Of a DNA stretch of 29,920 bases, positions 19,855 to 29,920 are shown piece after piece (position 1 is the stretch's first letter; each line of letters starts with the position of its first letter). A model generated the notes under the pieces. The model saw only the letters and a list, made by a program, of their open reading frames with translations. It was not told where the DNA came from and searched no databases. The stretch is from Dinochytrium kinnereticum (Eukaryota; Chytridiomycota; Chytridiomycetes; Chytridiales; Chytridiaceae), in NCBI GenBank assembly GCA_027604005.1, contig JADGJT010000292.1, positions 1 to 29,920 on the forward strand. The letters are read 5' to 3'. Made by a program: the position numbers and the translations under genes.

Positions 19855-19959
19855 GTTATTCTGATCAAATGTTGGTGATCACTTGGTGGATATCTACTGA
19901 TAACGCGGTTCAAGGTCGAATTGTCAGAGGCGTGTCTTGGTCCAAAAAATCTCTTTCAA
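19855..19959. promoter_or_regulatory. 105-bp divergent start-to-start region
   Basis: This lies between the minus-strand start of the cyclase-like gene (19854) and the plus-strand start of TRS120 (19960). It should hold both core promoters. No TATA-like element stands out; the sequence is of average composition with a TTGGTGATCACTTGG near-palindrome at about 19872-19886. Confidence 0.5.
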
Positions 19960-22900
19960 ATGGACGCCGAGCAGGACTTTCCCCTCATCCACCCTGCTCG
20001 CATCCGAGTGCTTCTGGTCCCGGTGCATCCGATTAAGCGGGACACATTCCGAAGATATGTAGATTTGATTTCGCAATTCTGCGTGGTCTCCGTCGCGGAC
20101 CTTTCTCCGCCCGCTGGGGTTTCCTCGTCATCAAGTGAGTAAACAACGAATGCCTATACCCAAATCGGTTAACAGTTTATCACCATCAGAGTTTCTTGAG
20201 AATCTTTCACAGGCAGATGGCCAAATGCTTTTCAATTTCATTACATCTTACAACAGGGAGCACAGCCCGCTGGAGGAATTCCAACCTCATCGGCAGATTA
20301 TGGGGGTTTGTCCAAATGTTTGAATGCCCATGTTCCTAACGAAGCGCAGGTCATTGGAATTGTGGATTGCCAGGAGACCCCAAGCCTTAATGAAAGTTCG
20401 AAGAAGTTTCAGCAAATCGTCCAAAGAGTGGGTTAACGGACCTAATTCCAACCTAAACTGTTCAGTATCCCCCCATACTAGCCAGTAGATGTTTTGCATT
20501 TGAGCCAACGCCTGGGAAAAATGAGGAGACAAAGGGTATTGTCACCATTCCGAACGAAGGTCAACTCTCCTTTTACCTCTCGTCAATCATGAATGAGTTT
20601 GCGTTGGATTTGCTTGTTGCATTTGGTGCATTGGTCAGTTGATGTAAAGTTAAAAAGTATTGATCAAAATGAACAGGCTCAACATATTGAAAGACGCCCG
20701 CTTATTCAGGGGCCAGTCATGACATTAGGAATAGTGAATCCAATTCATACAAATGCATCTCAGCCTACGAATTCACCTGGGGTTACCGCTCCGCCAAATG
20801 CTGCTTTAGCTGGAGGGGGGACAACATCATCGCTCGCATCAGCATACATGGCAGCTCCTGCTCAGGATAATTCTGTATTCGGTCAATTCGGGTCTATGCT
20901 AGCACCTGACAAGAATAGGAAACGGACACCTGCAAGGTCTCAAAAATTAATAGGAGACCTATATCTGATGGCTGGGAGACTAGACATCGCAATTTCCAAG
21001 TATGATAAATAACCAAAAAAACTGATGAAGTGCGCTATGTCTAACTACGTCACAGCTTCTTAAGTGCTATAGAAGCTATGAAGCAGAACTCCGACTTTTA
21101 CTGGCACGCCGCTACCTTAGAGTCGTATTATGCCGCTATGGTTCTCACCTTAATTAATAAGGCTGGAGTAGGGGTGGGGCTATCTCAAATTTCTGATCTA
21201 ACGATCTATGGAAGCCTTTAGGTCCTCTAGGTTCTCGACAGGGTGTTAAAAGTGATAAAATTCTAGAGTCTCCAACCCTTCAATCTGTACTCAATTCCCC
21301 TACCGCTGTTAGCAACCCACAGCTCAATGCCTTTCTGTGTGATGCATGTGAACGTTTCCGGGAAGTTGTTCTCCTTTATGAAAGGGGTGCTTCTGGTGGA
21401 CCACAGGCACCCAATTTCTGCCCCTTGCTCGCAACCCAAGCCTGCCTTACTATCGCAAAGCTGTGTACAGGTCTTTGGAAGTATCGTTTTGGTGGCACGA
21501 TAACAGGAGGTGCAGGGGTGCCATTTTGGTCTGTCGATCCGAAAGGCGGGGCTACTGACTACGCCTCCCGACCCGGCGCTCAGTCTGGAACTGGGGCTAT
21601 TCAGCCAGTAAACTTAGGTCCCACTGAGAAGATTGTTATCAATGGAGGAGTTGGTGTGACTCGTGCTGAAGTTTCGTCGTGGATTTCACGAGCAAGGTCG
21701 TTCTCCTTCTTTAAGTGTCTTGTACTGAGTGATCAAGTTTGGATCACTACGACTATCGCCGCCATCTATAGCGCGATTGGATATAACCGAAAACACGCTT
21801 TCTACCTCCGTCAGACGGCATTGCTTGTTCTCTCGACATTGCGTTTTTCTCGAGAAGGGTCTACGAGGTCACCAACGCGTCTTCAGATAGGCTTGATAGA
21901 TCGTAACCCTGAGACGGGCAGCATGCAACTTTTCTCGGAGCAGGACTCCGTCACTGGAAAGTTAGACGAAAAAAGCCTTTACCGAGGTAGAACAAACGGC
22001 GCACTAGAATGCATGAAGCGTGTATGTGAAGTTATGGGGATTGCTCTCCGAGGTTTGAGAAGTCTACTTAAATTATGAACTGAAGTAATCGAAAATCATT
22101 ACCGATAGCCCCGAAGTCTGCGGCGGATTCCTCATCATTTTTCGCACCTCTTTCGGACGATGAGGAGGACTGGCTGGATGATTTTGATAAGGATGATGAT
22201 CTTCAAATTGAAAAGACGATGCTTCCCAGCTCCCCTGTGCAACCCCCTCCTCTTTCGCCTTCACCAAGCGTTGCCTCGTTGTATCGTCAACGTGTTCGTA
22301 TTCCAAGATTGAGGTTCGGCTGGCCGACCTTGCAAATTGATGTTTTAAAGGAGTGCATTGAGATTGCCCAGGCTGTTGAAGGTAAATAGGGTCCCCTTCT
22401 CCATTTTATTCTGATTGACGAAGATTTTTCGAGTACCATCTTATTCTCAACGCGCCTTTTAAGGCGCATGAATCGCCATATGGGGCGAGATGAGCAGCTT
22501 GAACTTTCGGAGGTTCTTCAAAGTGTTGTTCTTAGAACTCGTGCTGCCACAGCAGAGATTCAGCAACCACCCCTCCCACAACTTGCGAATTCGGATCAGG
22601 AGAAGAAAAGGCCACGCATTGAGAATATTCCTATGCCAGTTATGGCTCGTGGCGTTATGGGGGGTGTCGCCGGTGTTCCTGTTATTCGAAAGCTCATTGT
22701 CCTAAGGTTTTTTTTATACGATATAACTGCCAATGTTCTTATTCTATGAAAGGCAGCCAACCCGTAAAGTCCCAGTTCAGCATCAGCGCAACGAACTTGA
22801 GGGAGGATTAAAGCCGACGGCACCTCGAGATCTGTTTATCTACAATCCCTTCGCTCAGTCTGTATCCGGCCGAAACAAAGTTAAAGAGGAGAAGGTAACC

Positions 22901-25535
22901 CTCGTTGCGAATGAGCCTGCCTATTTCAACGTGACTCTCGCGAATCCTTTTGCGTTTGACCTGGAGATTCACAGCATTACATTATGGTTTGGACTGTAAA
23001 ATTTTAAACGTCTAAATCTCTTTTCAGTACCACCGATGCTGACTTCGAAGTGATTCCCTCGACGACCATAATCCCGGCTGAGACTAGATCGCATGTAATT
23101 AGGCTCTCAGGTATTCCTCGTTCTACTGGAACGTTGCATATCCATGGATGCAAGGTTCGGCTATTTGGAGGATGCGTGGAAGAGATGGTGCAGCCTGTGC
23201 AGAAGGCCTTGGATGATCCGAAGAGGCGGACGAAAGATGGACGTCGAAAGAGACAGGAAGAGAGGGAAAGGTTTGGGAAGAAGCCGGCGGCGCTTCTTTT
23301 CGAGAAGGGGCTAAAGGCGAAAGCGGCCGAGAATATGCCGTAAGTTCCTTCGTTATGTAGTGTTTTCTCGTCAGGATATTCAGGAGTATATTTTTTTAGA
23401 AACTGGTCAATACCTATCGAGGTCATTCCCGAGCAGCCCATCCTGCAGGTGAATAAATCTGAAAGGATTTCTTTAGGGGCTTTAATGGTGTTTGAGGGTG
23501 AAAGGTAGGCTACTTCCATTCACTGAATTATGCGTCCCCCTTCCGTTGTTCCACATGCTTCAATAAGTTTGTCGTCTACGGTGTCAAGCAACGCTAATTA
23601 AATGTGAAAAAAAAAGAACCCAATTCTCCGTCGACCTTGAAAATATCGGCTACGTTCCCGTGAACTTTCTCCGGGTGTCTTTCCTCGAAACCTTCTCGGC
23701 GGACGTTCCGCAGCCTCCAACAGAGGGGGTTGAAGAACCCGAAGTTGTGTTTGAGCGAGATGTTTATCAGAACAGCTTGAGAGCCTTTTGGGTCGAGCAT
23801 GAAGAGAATGAGAGGAACCCTATTTTTGCTACTGGCTCCATGATGAAAATTGGGCCTTCTATTCCGGAAATGCTGGTGGTTAATATCCAGCCTGGAGAGA
23901 AGATTACGGTTCGCGTTGGGGTTTTTGGGAAGAGATGGTGGTGAGTGATCTTCTTTTTTTCTTCATTCCATATCATTATTACTGTTAATGCTGACTATCT
24001 CGTTCTTTTGTAAGCACTGGCTGCATGTTGAAATTTGAGTACGCCCATATCGAACTGACGTCCGACACCAAACCACCAAACCCCATTTTTTACGCCCGCG
24101 AAATCGATCTCCCCCTTATCCTAACCGTTCAACCCGCTCTTCAAGCCTCAAATATAGATGTCATTATCGCTGGCCTCCGAGCAGGGAGCAACGCAGCTAT
24201 GGCCTCCTCAGATGGAAGTTCATCTCAGAGCCGAGATGAGCAGACGATACCGCCTATGCTTGAAGCTAATATGAAGAGCTTATCGTTACAGGAAATGACT
24301 GTAACACCAACAGGAGTCGGGGAAGAGGATGGGAATGCATCTAGGGCTGTGATGGCTGTTGTGGATAGGGAATTTTTTTTGGTTACCTTTGATCTGAGAA
24401 ATGTGTGGTCGCAGCCTTTTGAGGCGCTCTTTGAGATTTATGATGGTGAATACCGTTTTCGGCCTAACATCTATTTCTTTCATCTGATTTTTGGTGACTA
24501 ATACGTTCTGAACAAAACATGCCTTTAATCAGCCGAAGAGAGTACTATTCCATCTATGGTTTCAAAGTTCCTGATCAACCCTGGCATGACTAAAAGGTAC
24601 GTATCCGATCCTTCCATTCTCGAAACTAATTGCATCTCCAGAGTCATGCTTCCCATCCGAAGAATCGACCTGCCCGACGCCATTCTAACCCGCCCCATTC
24701 CCACCCCACAGTGGCGTCAATTTGTGGTAGGACGCACCGTCAAAATGTCATCCACCGAAGAACTTTCCCGCCGCGTAGCCTTCTGGCTCAAGGAAATTCT
24801 TTTGGGAGGGTTAGACGTTGGGGATGTAATTGATGACCCTCGTAAACCCGTTGTTCCTAGCGACGAAGATACGAAGAAAGAGCAGGTGATGTGGAGGAAA
24901 GGACGGGTGCTGGCTCGGTGGGGGTTCGGGAGGGGACGGTGGGGATTGTTGGATGCACTTAGGGAGGTGAGACTTGAACCGTCTATGGTGGATGTTGTTT
25001 TGGCTGAAAAGGTATCATTTTCGGTGGATGTCTGGGTAGAGGAAGGCGACGGAGGGGTGATAAGGGTCGGAAAGTCGAGGTTTAGAGTCCAGTATCGGGA
25101 GTTTGTTAACATCACTTGGACTTTAACTAATCAGCCAGGTACGACCTTTTCATCTCTTTCAAACCTCACGCAATTCTCCGACAAAAAAAAAAAAATAACA
25201 ACAAAGTAGCCGATTCAACACGCTCTACCCTCGTCCTCCGTATCCAACCCGTTCAAGAGCTTGGTGGCGGTCAACTTGACCTCATCGATCCTGTGCCACT
25301 AAAACGACTCGTTTACACTGGCTCTCTTCAGGTCCCACTTCGACCTTTGAGGCATAGTGAGGACGAGGGGAGTCAGATCGTGAACCCGTCTCATACTCTG
25401 CCTGTCATGTTTTTGGCGAGAGGGGTGTACCGGTTTCTTTATCACACTGAGAGTGTGCCGATGCCGGGCGAGGAATTAGCATGTGGGAGAAAGGTTGTTT
25501 GGGGGTCTGAGGAGGTTATTGTTGAGGTAGAGTGA
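19960..25535 (+). CDS. TRS120: TRAPPII tethering complex subunit Trs120/TRAPPC9
   Basis: Seventeen exons (19960-20134, 20190-20305, 20350-20427, 20466-20633, 20677-20999, 21056-21167, 21215-22052, 22109-22381, 22424-22706, 22753-22995, 23028-23339, 23400-23504, 23617-23940, 24015-24445, 24533-24596, 24642-25138, 25210-25535) close exactly to 1555 residues. Trs120 is longer than the yeast (about 1290) and human (about 1150) proteins. TRAPPII acts at the Golgi as an exchange factor for Rab11/Ypt31-type GTPases. Diagnostic segments: PARIRVLLVPVHPIKRDTF at the N-terminus, PHRQIMGVIGIVDC, YPPILASRCFAFEP, LIGDLYLMAGRLDIAISNF, RLRFGWPTLQIDVLKECIEI, DLFIYNPF, Ig-like beta segments in the C-terminal half, and RVMLPIRRIDL with WRQFVV. 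Acidic and Ser/Pro-rich linkers (for example DDEEDWLDDFDKDDD) account for the extra length. The introns are very short, one only 32 nt. Confidence 0.93.
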
Positions 25536-26235
25536 TCGGAGGCGATAAATATTATCAATGAATGATTGGTTTTTTACTTGTTTTTTCATGTGGTAATGCG
25601 CTATTGCTTGCTTTAATTCATTTTTGTAGTCCAATACTCAAGGGCTATTGTTGTCATACACCGTGCATGCTGTATAATTTGTTATTGTTGACCTTCTTTC
25701 CAGTTCCAGCTTTGTTCTTTCGTGATGTTCTTGGTTTCGTGGAAGTGCAATTCAGAACTTGATGTTAATTAGATAATGTATTACTGTTAATGGCAATCAC
25801 CAGAATATAATTTGAGAATACATATAGCTCTTACAGCATTCGAAACCTTTCTATTTGAGTCCAAACAGAATTTTAGGAAGTGATAAAACCTTTGTCAATT
25901 GGTAGAACTTTATTTAGATATCTTTGAACAGATGTGCATTAAATAATACTTGCTCATCTGAGAACACACATGAGAAAGTCTGCTAAAGTTGAGAGGTTCC
26001 AATGGCCAAAAATGATAAGACGCCAGCTCTCGGCACTGATGTGCTTTAAGGCATCACTTCTTATAGTAGTAAGTATCTATTTTGAGATCTTGAGTTGGGA
26101 AGGCCCTTGTTTAAACTTTTGTAATGTTCGAAGCTATGTCATGGTAACTTTTTTTTTATTAATATTTATGTATCTCCGTTCCATTACCACTAACAACAAA
26201 AGGATGATTATGTGTAAAATATATATTTATATAAG
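25536..26235. other. AT-rich intergenic region, no gene seen
   Basis: This is downstream of TRS120. It is AT-rich, with frequent stops in all frames; no open frame in it shows recognisable content. A TATATATTTATATAAGG element at about 26220-26236 ends the AT-rich stretch immediately before a GC-rich island. Confidence 0.5.
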
Positions 26236-26452
26236 GACACACCGCGCCATACCGCAAGGGTACCAGCCGCGACGTCGCCAAAGTTCGAGGGCGGGCGGTG
26301 GTGGCAAGCGTGAGCGCAGATATGGTAGTATACTCGTACTCGGCGTGCTCCGCTCCGCCCGAGGCTGGGCTCTGGTGGCGGAGGCGTCGGTGCCATCATG
26401 AAGGCAACCAAGGGTGCTCCTTTTGGCCGCCGGAAACACAAGTGCGTTTAGG
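26236..26452. other. GC-rich island of unknown origin
   Basis: About 215 bp of clearly GC-rich sequence stand between AT-rich flanks. A TATATAAGG element lies at its left edge. All three plus frames and two minus frames are partly open, but the translations (Arg/Gly-rich on plus, Pro/Arg-rich on minus) match nothing known. A short frame at 26398-26451 begins MKATKGAPFGRRKHK. It could be an exon, a non-coding RNA gene or a transferred fragment. Confidence 0.4.
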
Positions 26453-26912
26453 CATAACTTTATCTTCACAAAACAAACAACATGCATTAAAAAGTTGAAA
26501 ACAAAGAAGGCATGCTATATTAATATCATATCAAGCTTATCTAAAGAAACAACATCAGCAGAAACAAAACAAAAAAAATCTAAAAAAAACAAAGGGTCCG
26601 GCCCCATCTTAAAAAAACGAACAAGGAGGAGATTACAGGCAAAACACGTATAGAAAAACAAATAACATTCAAACTCCTGGTAGTATATAGTATGATATAA
26701 GAGGCTTAAGGTACTGAATAAAACAGCTCTAGTTAATATCGGGGATAAGCACAGCTGGATACGGGGGGGAAGTAGGAAAGAGAAATTATGGGGTCATTAA
26801 AACAACAGGAAAAGGGGGCTTCCGTTTATCATGAAAAAAGAAGAGCGACGGAAGGGAGACGGATATGTGGAGCAGCATCAAAAAGGCATTAATTAGTTCT
26901 AAGCGATGTCTA
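26453..26912. other. A/T-rich spacer, no gene seen
   Basis: This is downstream of the minus-strand low-complexity gene and probably includes its 3' UTR. It contains several A-runs at about 26560-26595 and G-runs at about 26763-26770. The Lys-rich frame at about 26490-26653 reflects A-rich composition. Confidence 0.45.
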
Positions 26913-28279
26913 TCACCACCAAGGCATAAACGGAACATCCGCCCTTCGGCACTCGCACCTCAAAACCTCCTCCACCCTCGTCGAAGCCGTTCCCAGAACA
27001 GCGTCACGGGCACAAACCCCAGCAGCACCAACGAGTCTTTCTATCACTTCGCCATTAATCTCAACCTGCGATTCAAGGGATACTTGATGGCGACACTCAG
27101 TCCTCCTCATTGATACAGGGAAGAAAGGCTCGGGGGGGCTGGCCAGTTTTTTGCTATGGCGGTTGAGGTGGATACTGGGCGGGAACGGGAAGGATGGGGT
27201 GTTGTGGAAGAAGGAGTTATTGCTCGATAGGGTTGCTGAGGGGGTGAATGTCTCTGATAAGGGGAGAGAGGATCTGAATAACATGTGGTTGATGATATCC
27301 TTATTGGTCAGAGGTTCTGGAGTAGTCGGTCGACGGTCATACTCCGCCTTACTGTAGGTATGCTCAATCATAACTCTATCATGAAACCTAACGCCATGCT
27401 GATTCGGAATCGAAAACGATCGATGATGAGGAATGGTTACTGGCAGGGACGGGGTTCTCTCCATAGTTGGGATGAAGTGATTGAGGGATTTAGGGACTGG
27501 TTGTGAGACTGGTAGAGATCTCTGACGCGATGTCATGGGAAGAGGAGGTGTCTCCAACGGGGAGATGAAGGCCGATGGTGAGTCCAAGAAGGATAAGTCG
27601 TCTTGTGACGGCTTCATGAGGTTAATTGGGTTCTTAGGGCCCAGGTTACGGTAGATTTGGGTTGGGGTTAAGGGAGGGGTGAAGAGCGGGGTGAAGTTTG
27701 AATTCGGAGCCTGAGAAGAAACAGAGGTCGGGGACGATGGTCCCGAGTCACTGTCTGCAAAGGAATTGGCGGTTCCATTGGATGAATTGCTGAAATAAAG
27801 AGAAGGAGAGTGAAAGGTTATAAACCAGGATGGTGTGGAACGCGAAGAATGCTTGGCGAAGGAACTCACGATCCAGCTCTTGGCCTTCCCTTTTCCTCAA
27901 TATCATGCCTCGCGTCTGGACGTCCCCTCAACCCCATGAAGTTCATCATGCCTCCCGACCCCCCTGCTGGTGCTGGAATGTGCACAAAAGACGGAGTTGC
28001 AGGCAATGTGTATTCTCCTCTTCCAATAGGTTGCTGTTGCAGCTGTTGCTGAGACGAGAGCATAGACACAAACATTCCCACTGCCGATGCCTTGCCACCA
28101 CCTCCAAGGCCTCCTCGAGCTTTCTCCTGGGAGTACTGGTGGGTTGGCATCATTGAGTAGAGAGGCTGAGGAGCGTTGCGTGGGGACGTAGGGAGCATCG
28201 GAGGACTGCATGGAGTTGGGAGGGGGTTGGCGGATGACGGAAGAGGGGATTGATGCTGGTTACGATAGGTGAATGCCAT
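26913..28279 (-). CDS. low-complexity protein with VxF...TYSxxEYDR motif
   Basis: Two exons on the minus strand (28279-27870 and 27789-26913) with an 80-nt intron give 428 residues. The first 130 residues are Pro/Ser/Gln-rich, with a Gly run and the segment SSQQQLQQQ. After a Ser/Thr/Pro-rich stretch comes the only conserved-looking block, HGVRFHDRVMIEHTYSKAEY followed by DRR, near the middle. The VRF triplet with a following EYDR element resembles short motifs in fungal regulatory proteins, and VxF can dock protein phosphatase 1, though that is inference. The C-terminus has a small Cys/Arg-rich block (CRHQVSLESQVEINGEVIER) and ends PFMPWW. No domain, signal peptide or membrane segment is seen. 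Probably a disordered regulatory or scaffold protein. Confidence 0.65.
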
Positions 28280-28965
28280 CGTCGTTGATGGCCAGTGATT
28301 GAGTCGATGGGTATATGAGTTCTTGGGATGTGTCGAGGGCGACGAGCAGGGCGGGGTTTTTTATGAATTTCTTTTTCCGATAAGTGGACTAATCATCATC
28401 CTGTTATTATTAGACCATCAGCGGATAAGAACAGGATGGGGGAATAATGGAGCCAAGAGCCAAGGGGCAGTGTGCCCTTGATTCAGAAGGTGTTCAGCTG
28501 CTGGGGATCCGCGATCTTTGGTGTGTTACATGTGTACAACCGATCTTTCAAAGTCCGCTTTCAGCCAAGTCCGAGCGGCAAGAGCTCAGCGCGACGCCCG
28601 AGCTGATCCTTCAACGGCCCAACGCCCACAACTGAACTACGCATCACGTCCTTCATTCGCTGGTGGCCCATCATCGATCCGCGCTGCGTCCTGCCCTTAC
28701 CCTCTGCATGGATCAATGATCCCTGATGGGGCTCAGATGGGGCGGCAACCTCCACACAATCGACTAAGTACACGCTAACTGCGATGTTTGCTTTGCATCA
28801 CCTCGGGCACCGTGATGCCCTTGATCATCATCACCAACACTGCTGTTGTCTTTTTCTTTTTGACATAAAGTTAAAAAACGTAGTAATAACTGCTTATGCA
28901 CGGAACAACAGTACCCCATCAGGCATTGGCCTCGGCCAAAAGTCCACAAGGGTGCAAATGCGATT
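28280..28965. other. region between two minus-strand genes, uncertain content
   Basis: No gene can be supported. A plus-strand frame at 28518-28778 contains CYMCTTDLSKS, a single Cys-x2-Cys pair, but lacks the partner Cys/His of a zinc finger and has no ATG. Minus-strand frames at 28764-28960 could be a further exon of the gene to the right. The section should contain the promoter of the gene starting at 28279. Confidence 0.35.
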
Positions 28966-29655
28966 TTAAATATTAAAAGGCACAGCAGCCAACCTACCAA
29001 CAGCTAAGACTTCATTAAACTGTGTGTCCATCCCAGGAACCGGCAGTAAATGATCGGCGCCAAAGGATCTGCAGAGCCCCTTGCACAGAGCTGACGCACT
29101 TTGCGTCAGTTTTGTGGACTGTACAACGGAACACGTAAAAACCAACCTTAGCAGCACTGAAGACCGTCATTGCTGCAGCTTCCGGGCATCCGTCAGCATT
29201 CAAAGAGAGTGTCGGAGGAGCCGTTCTGTCTTTGAGCGGAATTGGGAGTTTGAAGCTTACTGGGGTGTGAAGGCTATTCGGAGAGATTTCTGGGGGTTGG
29301 AATTGAGTGGTGACAGAGACTTGGAGGAGCTTCCGCTGGTCAATTTTTTTGAGCTCTCTGCGTTCTGTCCCCCATACCGACACCCATCGTCACAACAAAA
29401 CTACTCAAAAGCGCCAAACGGTGCTTTTACTGGTCCCCTCTGCATCATCCCCGCCTGTCTTTACCCCTCATTCTCCTGGCTCAGAAAGACGGCCCCTAAG
29501 CAGAATTAGTAAGAGGGATCGGCAAAGTTTTTGTTCCTAATCGACACACCAGCGCTTGACCTTGGGCTATTCGGATTTGAAGTGAGGCATTTGGGCGATC
29601 TAGATCTTTGGGGCTTTTGTCGTCGATACTGTCGATCCGCTTTGGGTGTCGTCAT
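28966..29655 (-). CDS. small unrecognised protein, four-exon model
   Basis: Proposed exons 29655-29550, 29495-29465, 29357-29143 and 29090-28966 close in frame to 158 residues. The start ATG follows an A-run on the minus strand. Exon 1 encodes a basic leader (MTTPKADRQYRRQKPQRSRS). Exons 2-3 give SQENEGELKKIDQRKLLQVS and then VSFKLPIPLKDR and ADGCPEAAAMTVFSAA. Exon 4 adds LCKGLCRSFGADHLLPVPGM and ends FNI. The third intron's donor is weak (GTTTTT), and the frame of exon 4 is chosen because it gives a sensible amphipathic helix, so the C-terminus could differ or continue into another exon to the left. The central exon (29143-29357) is the firmest part. No family is recognised. Confidence 0.45.
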
Positions 29656-29729
29656 TTTTTTTGCCGGTGCTGTGGGGAGGGGTTTTTTCTTTTTTTTTTT
29701 TTTTTTTCGTTTTTTTTTTTTTTTTTTTT

Positions 29730-29760
<31 letters not shown>

Positions 29761-29920
29761 TTTTTTTTCAAAGTCGGGAGGAGAGGGATGATATCCGATA
29801 CTTTTTTTTGATCTTTCTTTTTTTTGGTTTATGGTTCGCCTTAGTTAGATGGTCGGTTAGAGGTTGGCTGAATAGTAGGGAACTCTCTGGAAATAAATAG
29901 AGCCTTGAGCTAGTCTCGGC
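29656..29920. other. terminal region with long homopolymers
   Basis: This is upstream of the small minus-strand gene and runs to the window end. T-runs of roughly 15 to 22 bases at about 29690-29730 are followed by a C-run of about 29 bases and another T-run. The remainder shows no gene. Frames rich in Phe and Pro codons are homopolymer artefacts. Confidence 0.6.
29686..29769 (+). repeat. poly-T / poly-C / poly-T tract
   Basis: Three consecutive long homopolymers with few interruptions. Exact lengths are likely unreliable in any assembly. The tract lies in the presumed promoter of the minus-strand gene starting at 29655. Confidence 0.8.

Noticed and set aside
26236..26300. A GTTCGA-like box suggesting a tRNA gene in the GC-rich island
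   Set aside because: The flanking bases do not match a B box and no cloverleaf with acceptor and anticodon arms can be drawn.
26398..26451. Short frame MKATKGAPFGRRKHK resembling the start of ribosomal protein eL37
   Set aside because: The paired-Cys zinc ribbon and basic tail of eL37 do not follow, and no splice join leads to them. The similarity is limited to about ten residues.
26490..26653. Lys-rich frame ending KKRTRRRLQAKHV as a possible basic nuclear protein
   Set aside because: Its composition follows the A-rich DNA, and no upstream exon or conserved motif supports it.
28518..28778. Plus-strand frame with CYMCTTDLSKS as a possible zinc finger
   Set aside because: Only one Cys pair is present, no His or second pair follows at suitable spacing, there is no ATG, and no exons join to it.

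Overview
The window is nuclear DNA from a fungus. Genes are split by many short GT-AG introns, typically 32 to 150 nt with CTAAC/CTGAC-like branch sites. Intergenic spacers are short and full of homopolymer and polypyrimidine tracts, and both strands are used. A TRAPPII subunit (Trs120), a heme-thiolate peroxidase of the chloroperoxidase family, a TIR-domain protein and a homolog of soluble adenylyl cyclase (a family missing from most Dikarya) together point to an early-diverging zoosporic fungus, most likely a chytrid. The lineage is inferred from gene content. No rRNA, tRNA, CRISPR array or intact mobile element was recognised.

Layout, left to right. (1) 422-4495 (+): a large multi-exon gene with an N-terminal TIR domain, a CHORD-like Cys/His cluster, an unassigned central region and a coiled-coil tail. 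(2) 4980-5548 (+): a small TPR-like protein. (3) 5999-7140 (-): a secreted heme-thiolate peroxidase with an apparent GC-AG intron. (4) 7665-8397 (+): a short protein carrying only the N-lobe of a protein kinase and a myristoylation-like N-terminus. (5) 8761-9957 (+): a TraB/PrgY-like protein with altered metal motifs. (6) 10031-12561 (-): PPWD1, the WD40-cyclophilin of the spliceosome, divergent across 40 bp from (7) 12602-13756 (+), a protein with an XPA-C-like segment. (8) 13809-19854 (-): a 10-exon, about 1792-residue sAC/ADCY10-like protein whose cyclase catalytic residues are replaced, divergent across 105 bp from (9) 19960-25535 (+), a 17-exon TRS120/TRAPPC9 gene. (10) 25536-26912: a gene-poor AT-rich stretch holding one sharp GC-rich island. 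(11) 26913-28279 (-): a low-complexity protein with a VxF...TYSxxEYDR motif. (12) 28966-29655 (-): a small unrecognised four-exon gene. The window ends in long T and C homopolymers.

These genes do not form one pathway. They are a normal eukaryotic mix of housekeeping (PPWD1, TRS120) and lineage-specific signalling-like genes. Most notable are three signalling-type proteins with unusual or degraded catalytic parts (sAC-like, kinase N-lobe, TraB-like) near a TIR protein that appears intact. All exon models are hand-built from splice signals, reading frame and family similarity. The frame closes exactly in each spliced model given, but no transcript evidence was available.
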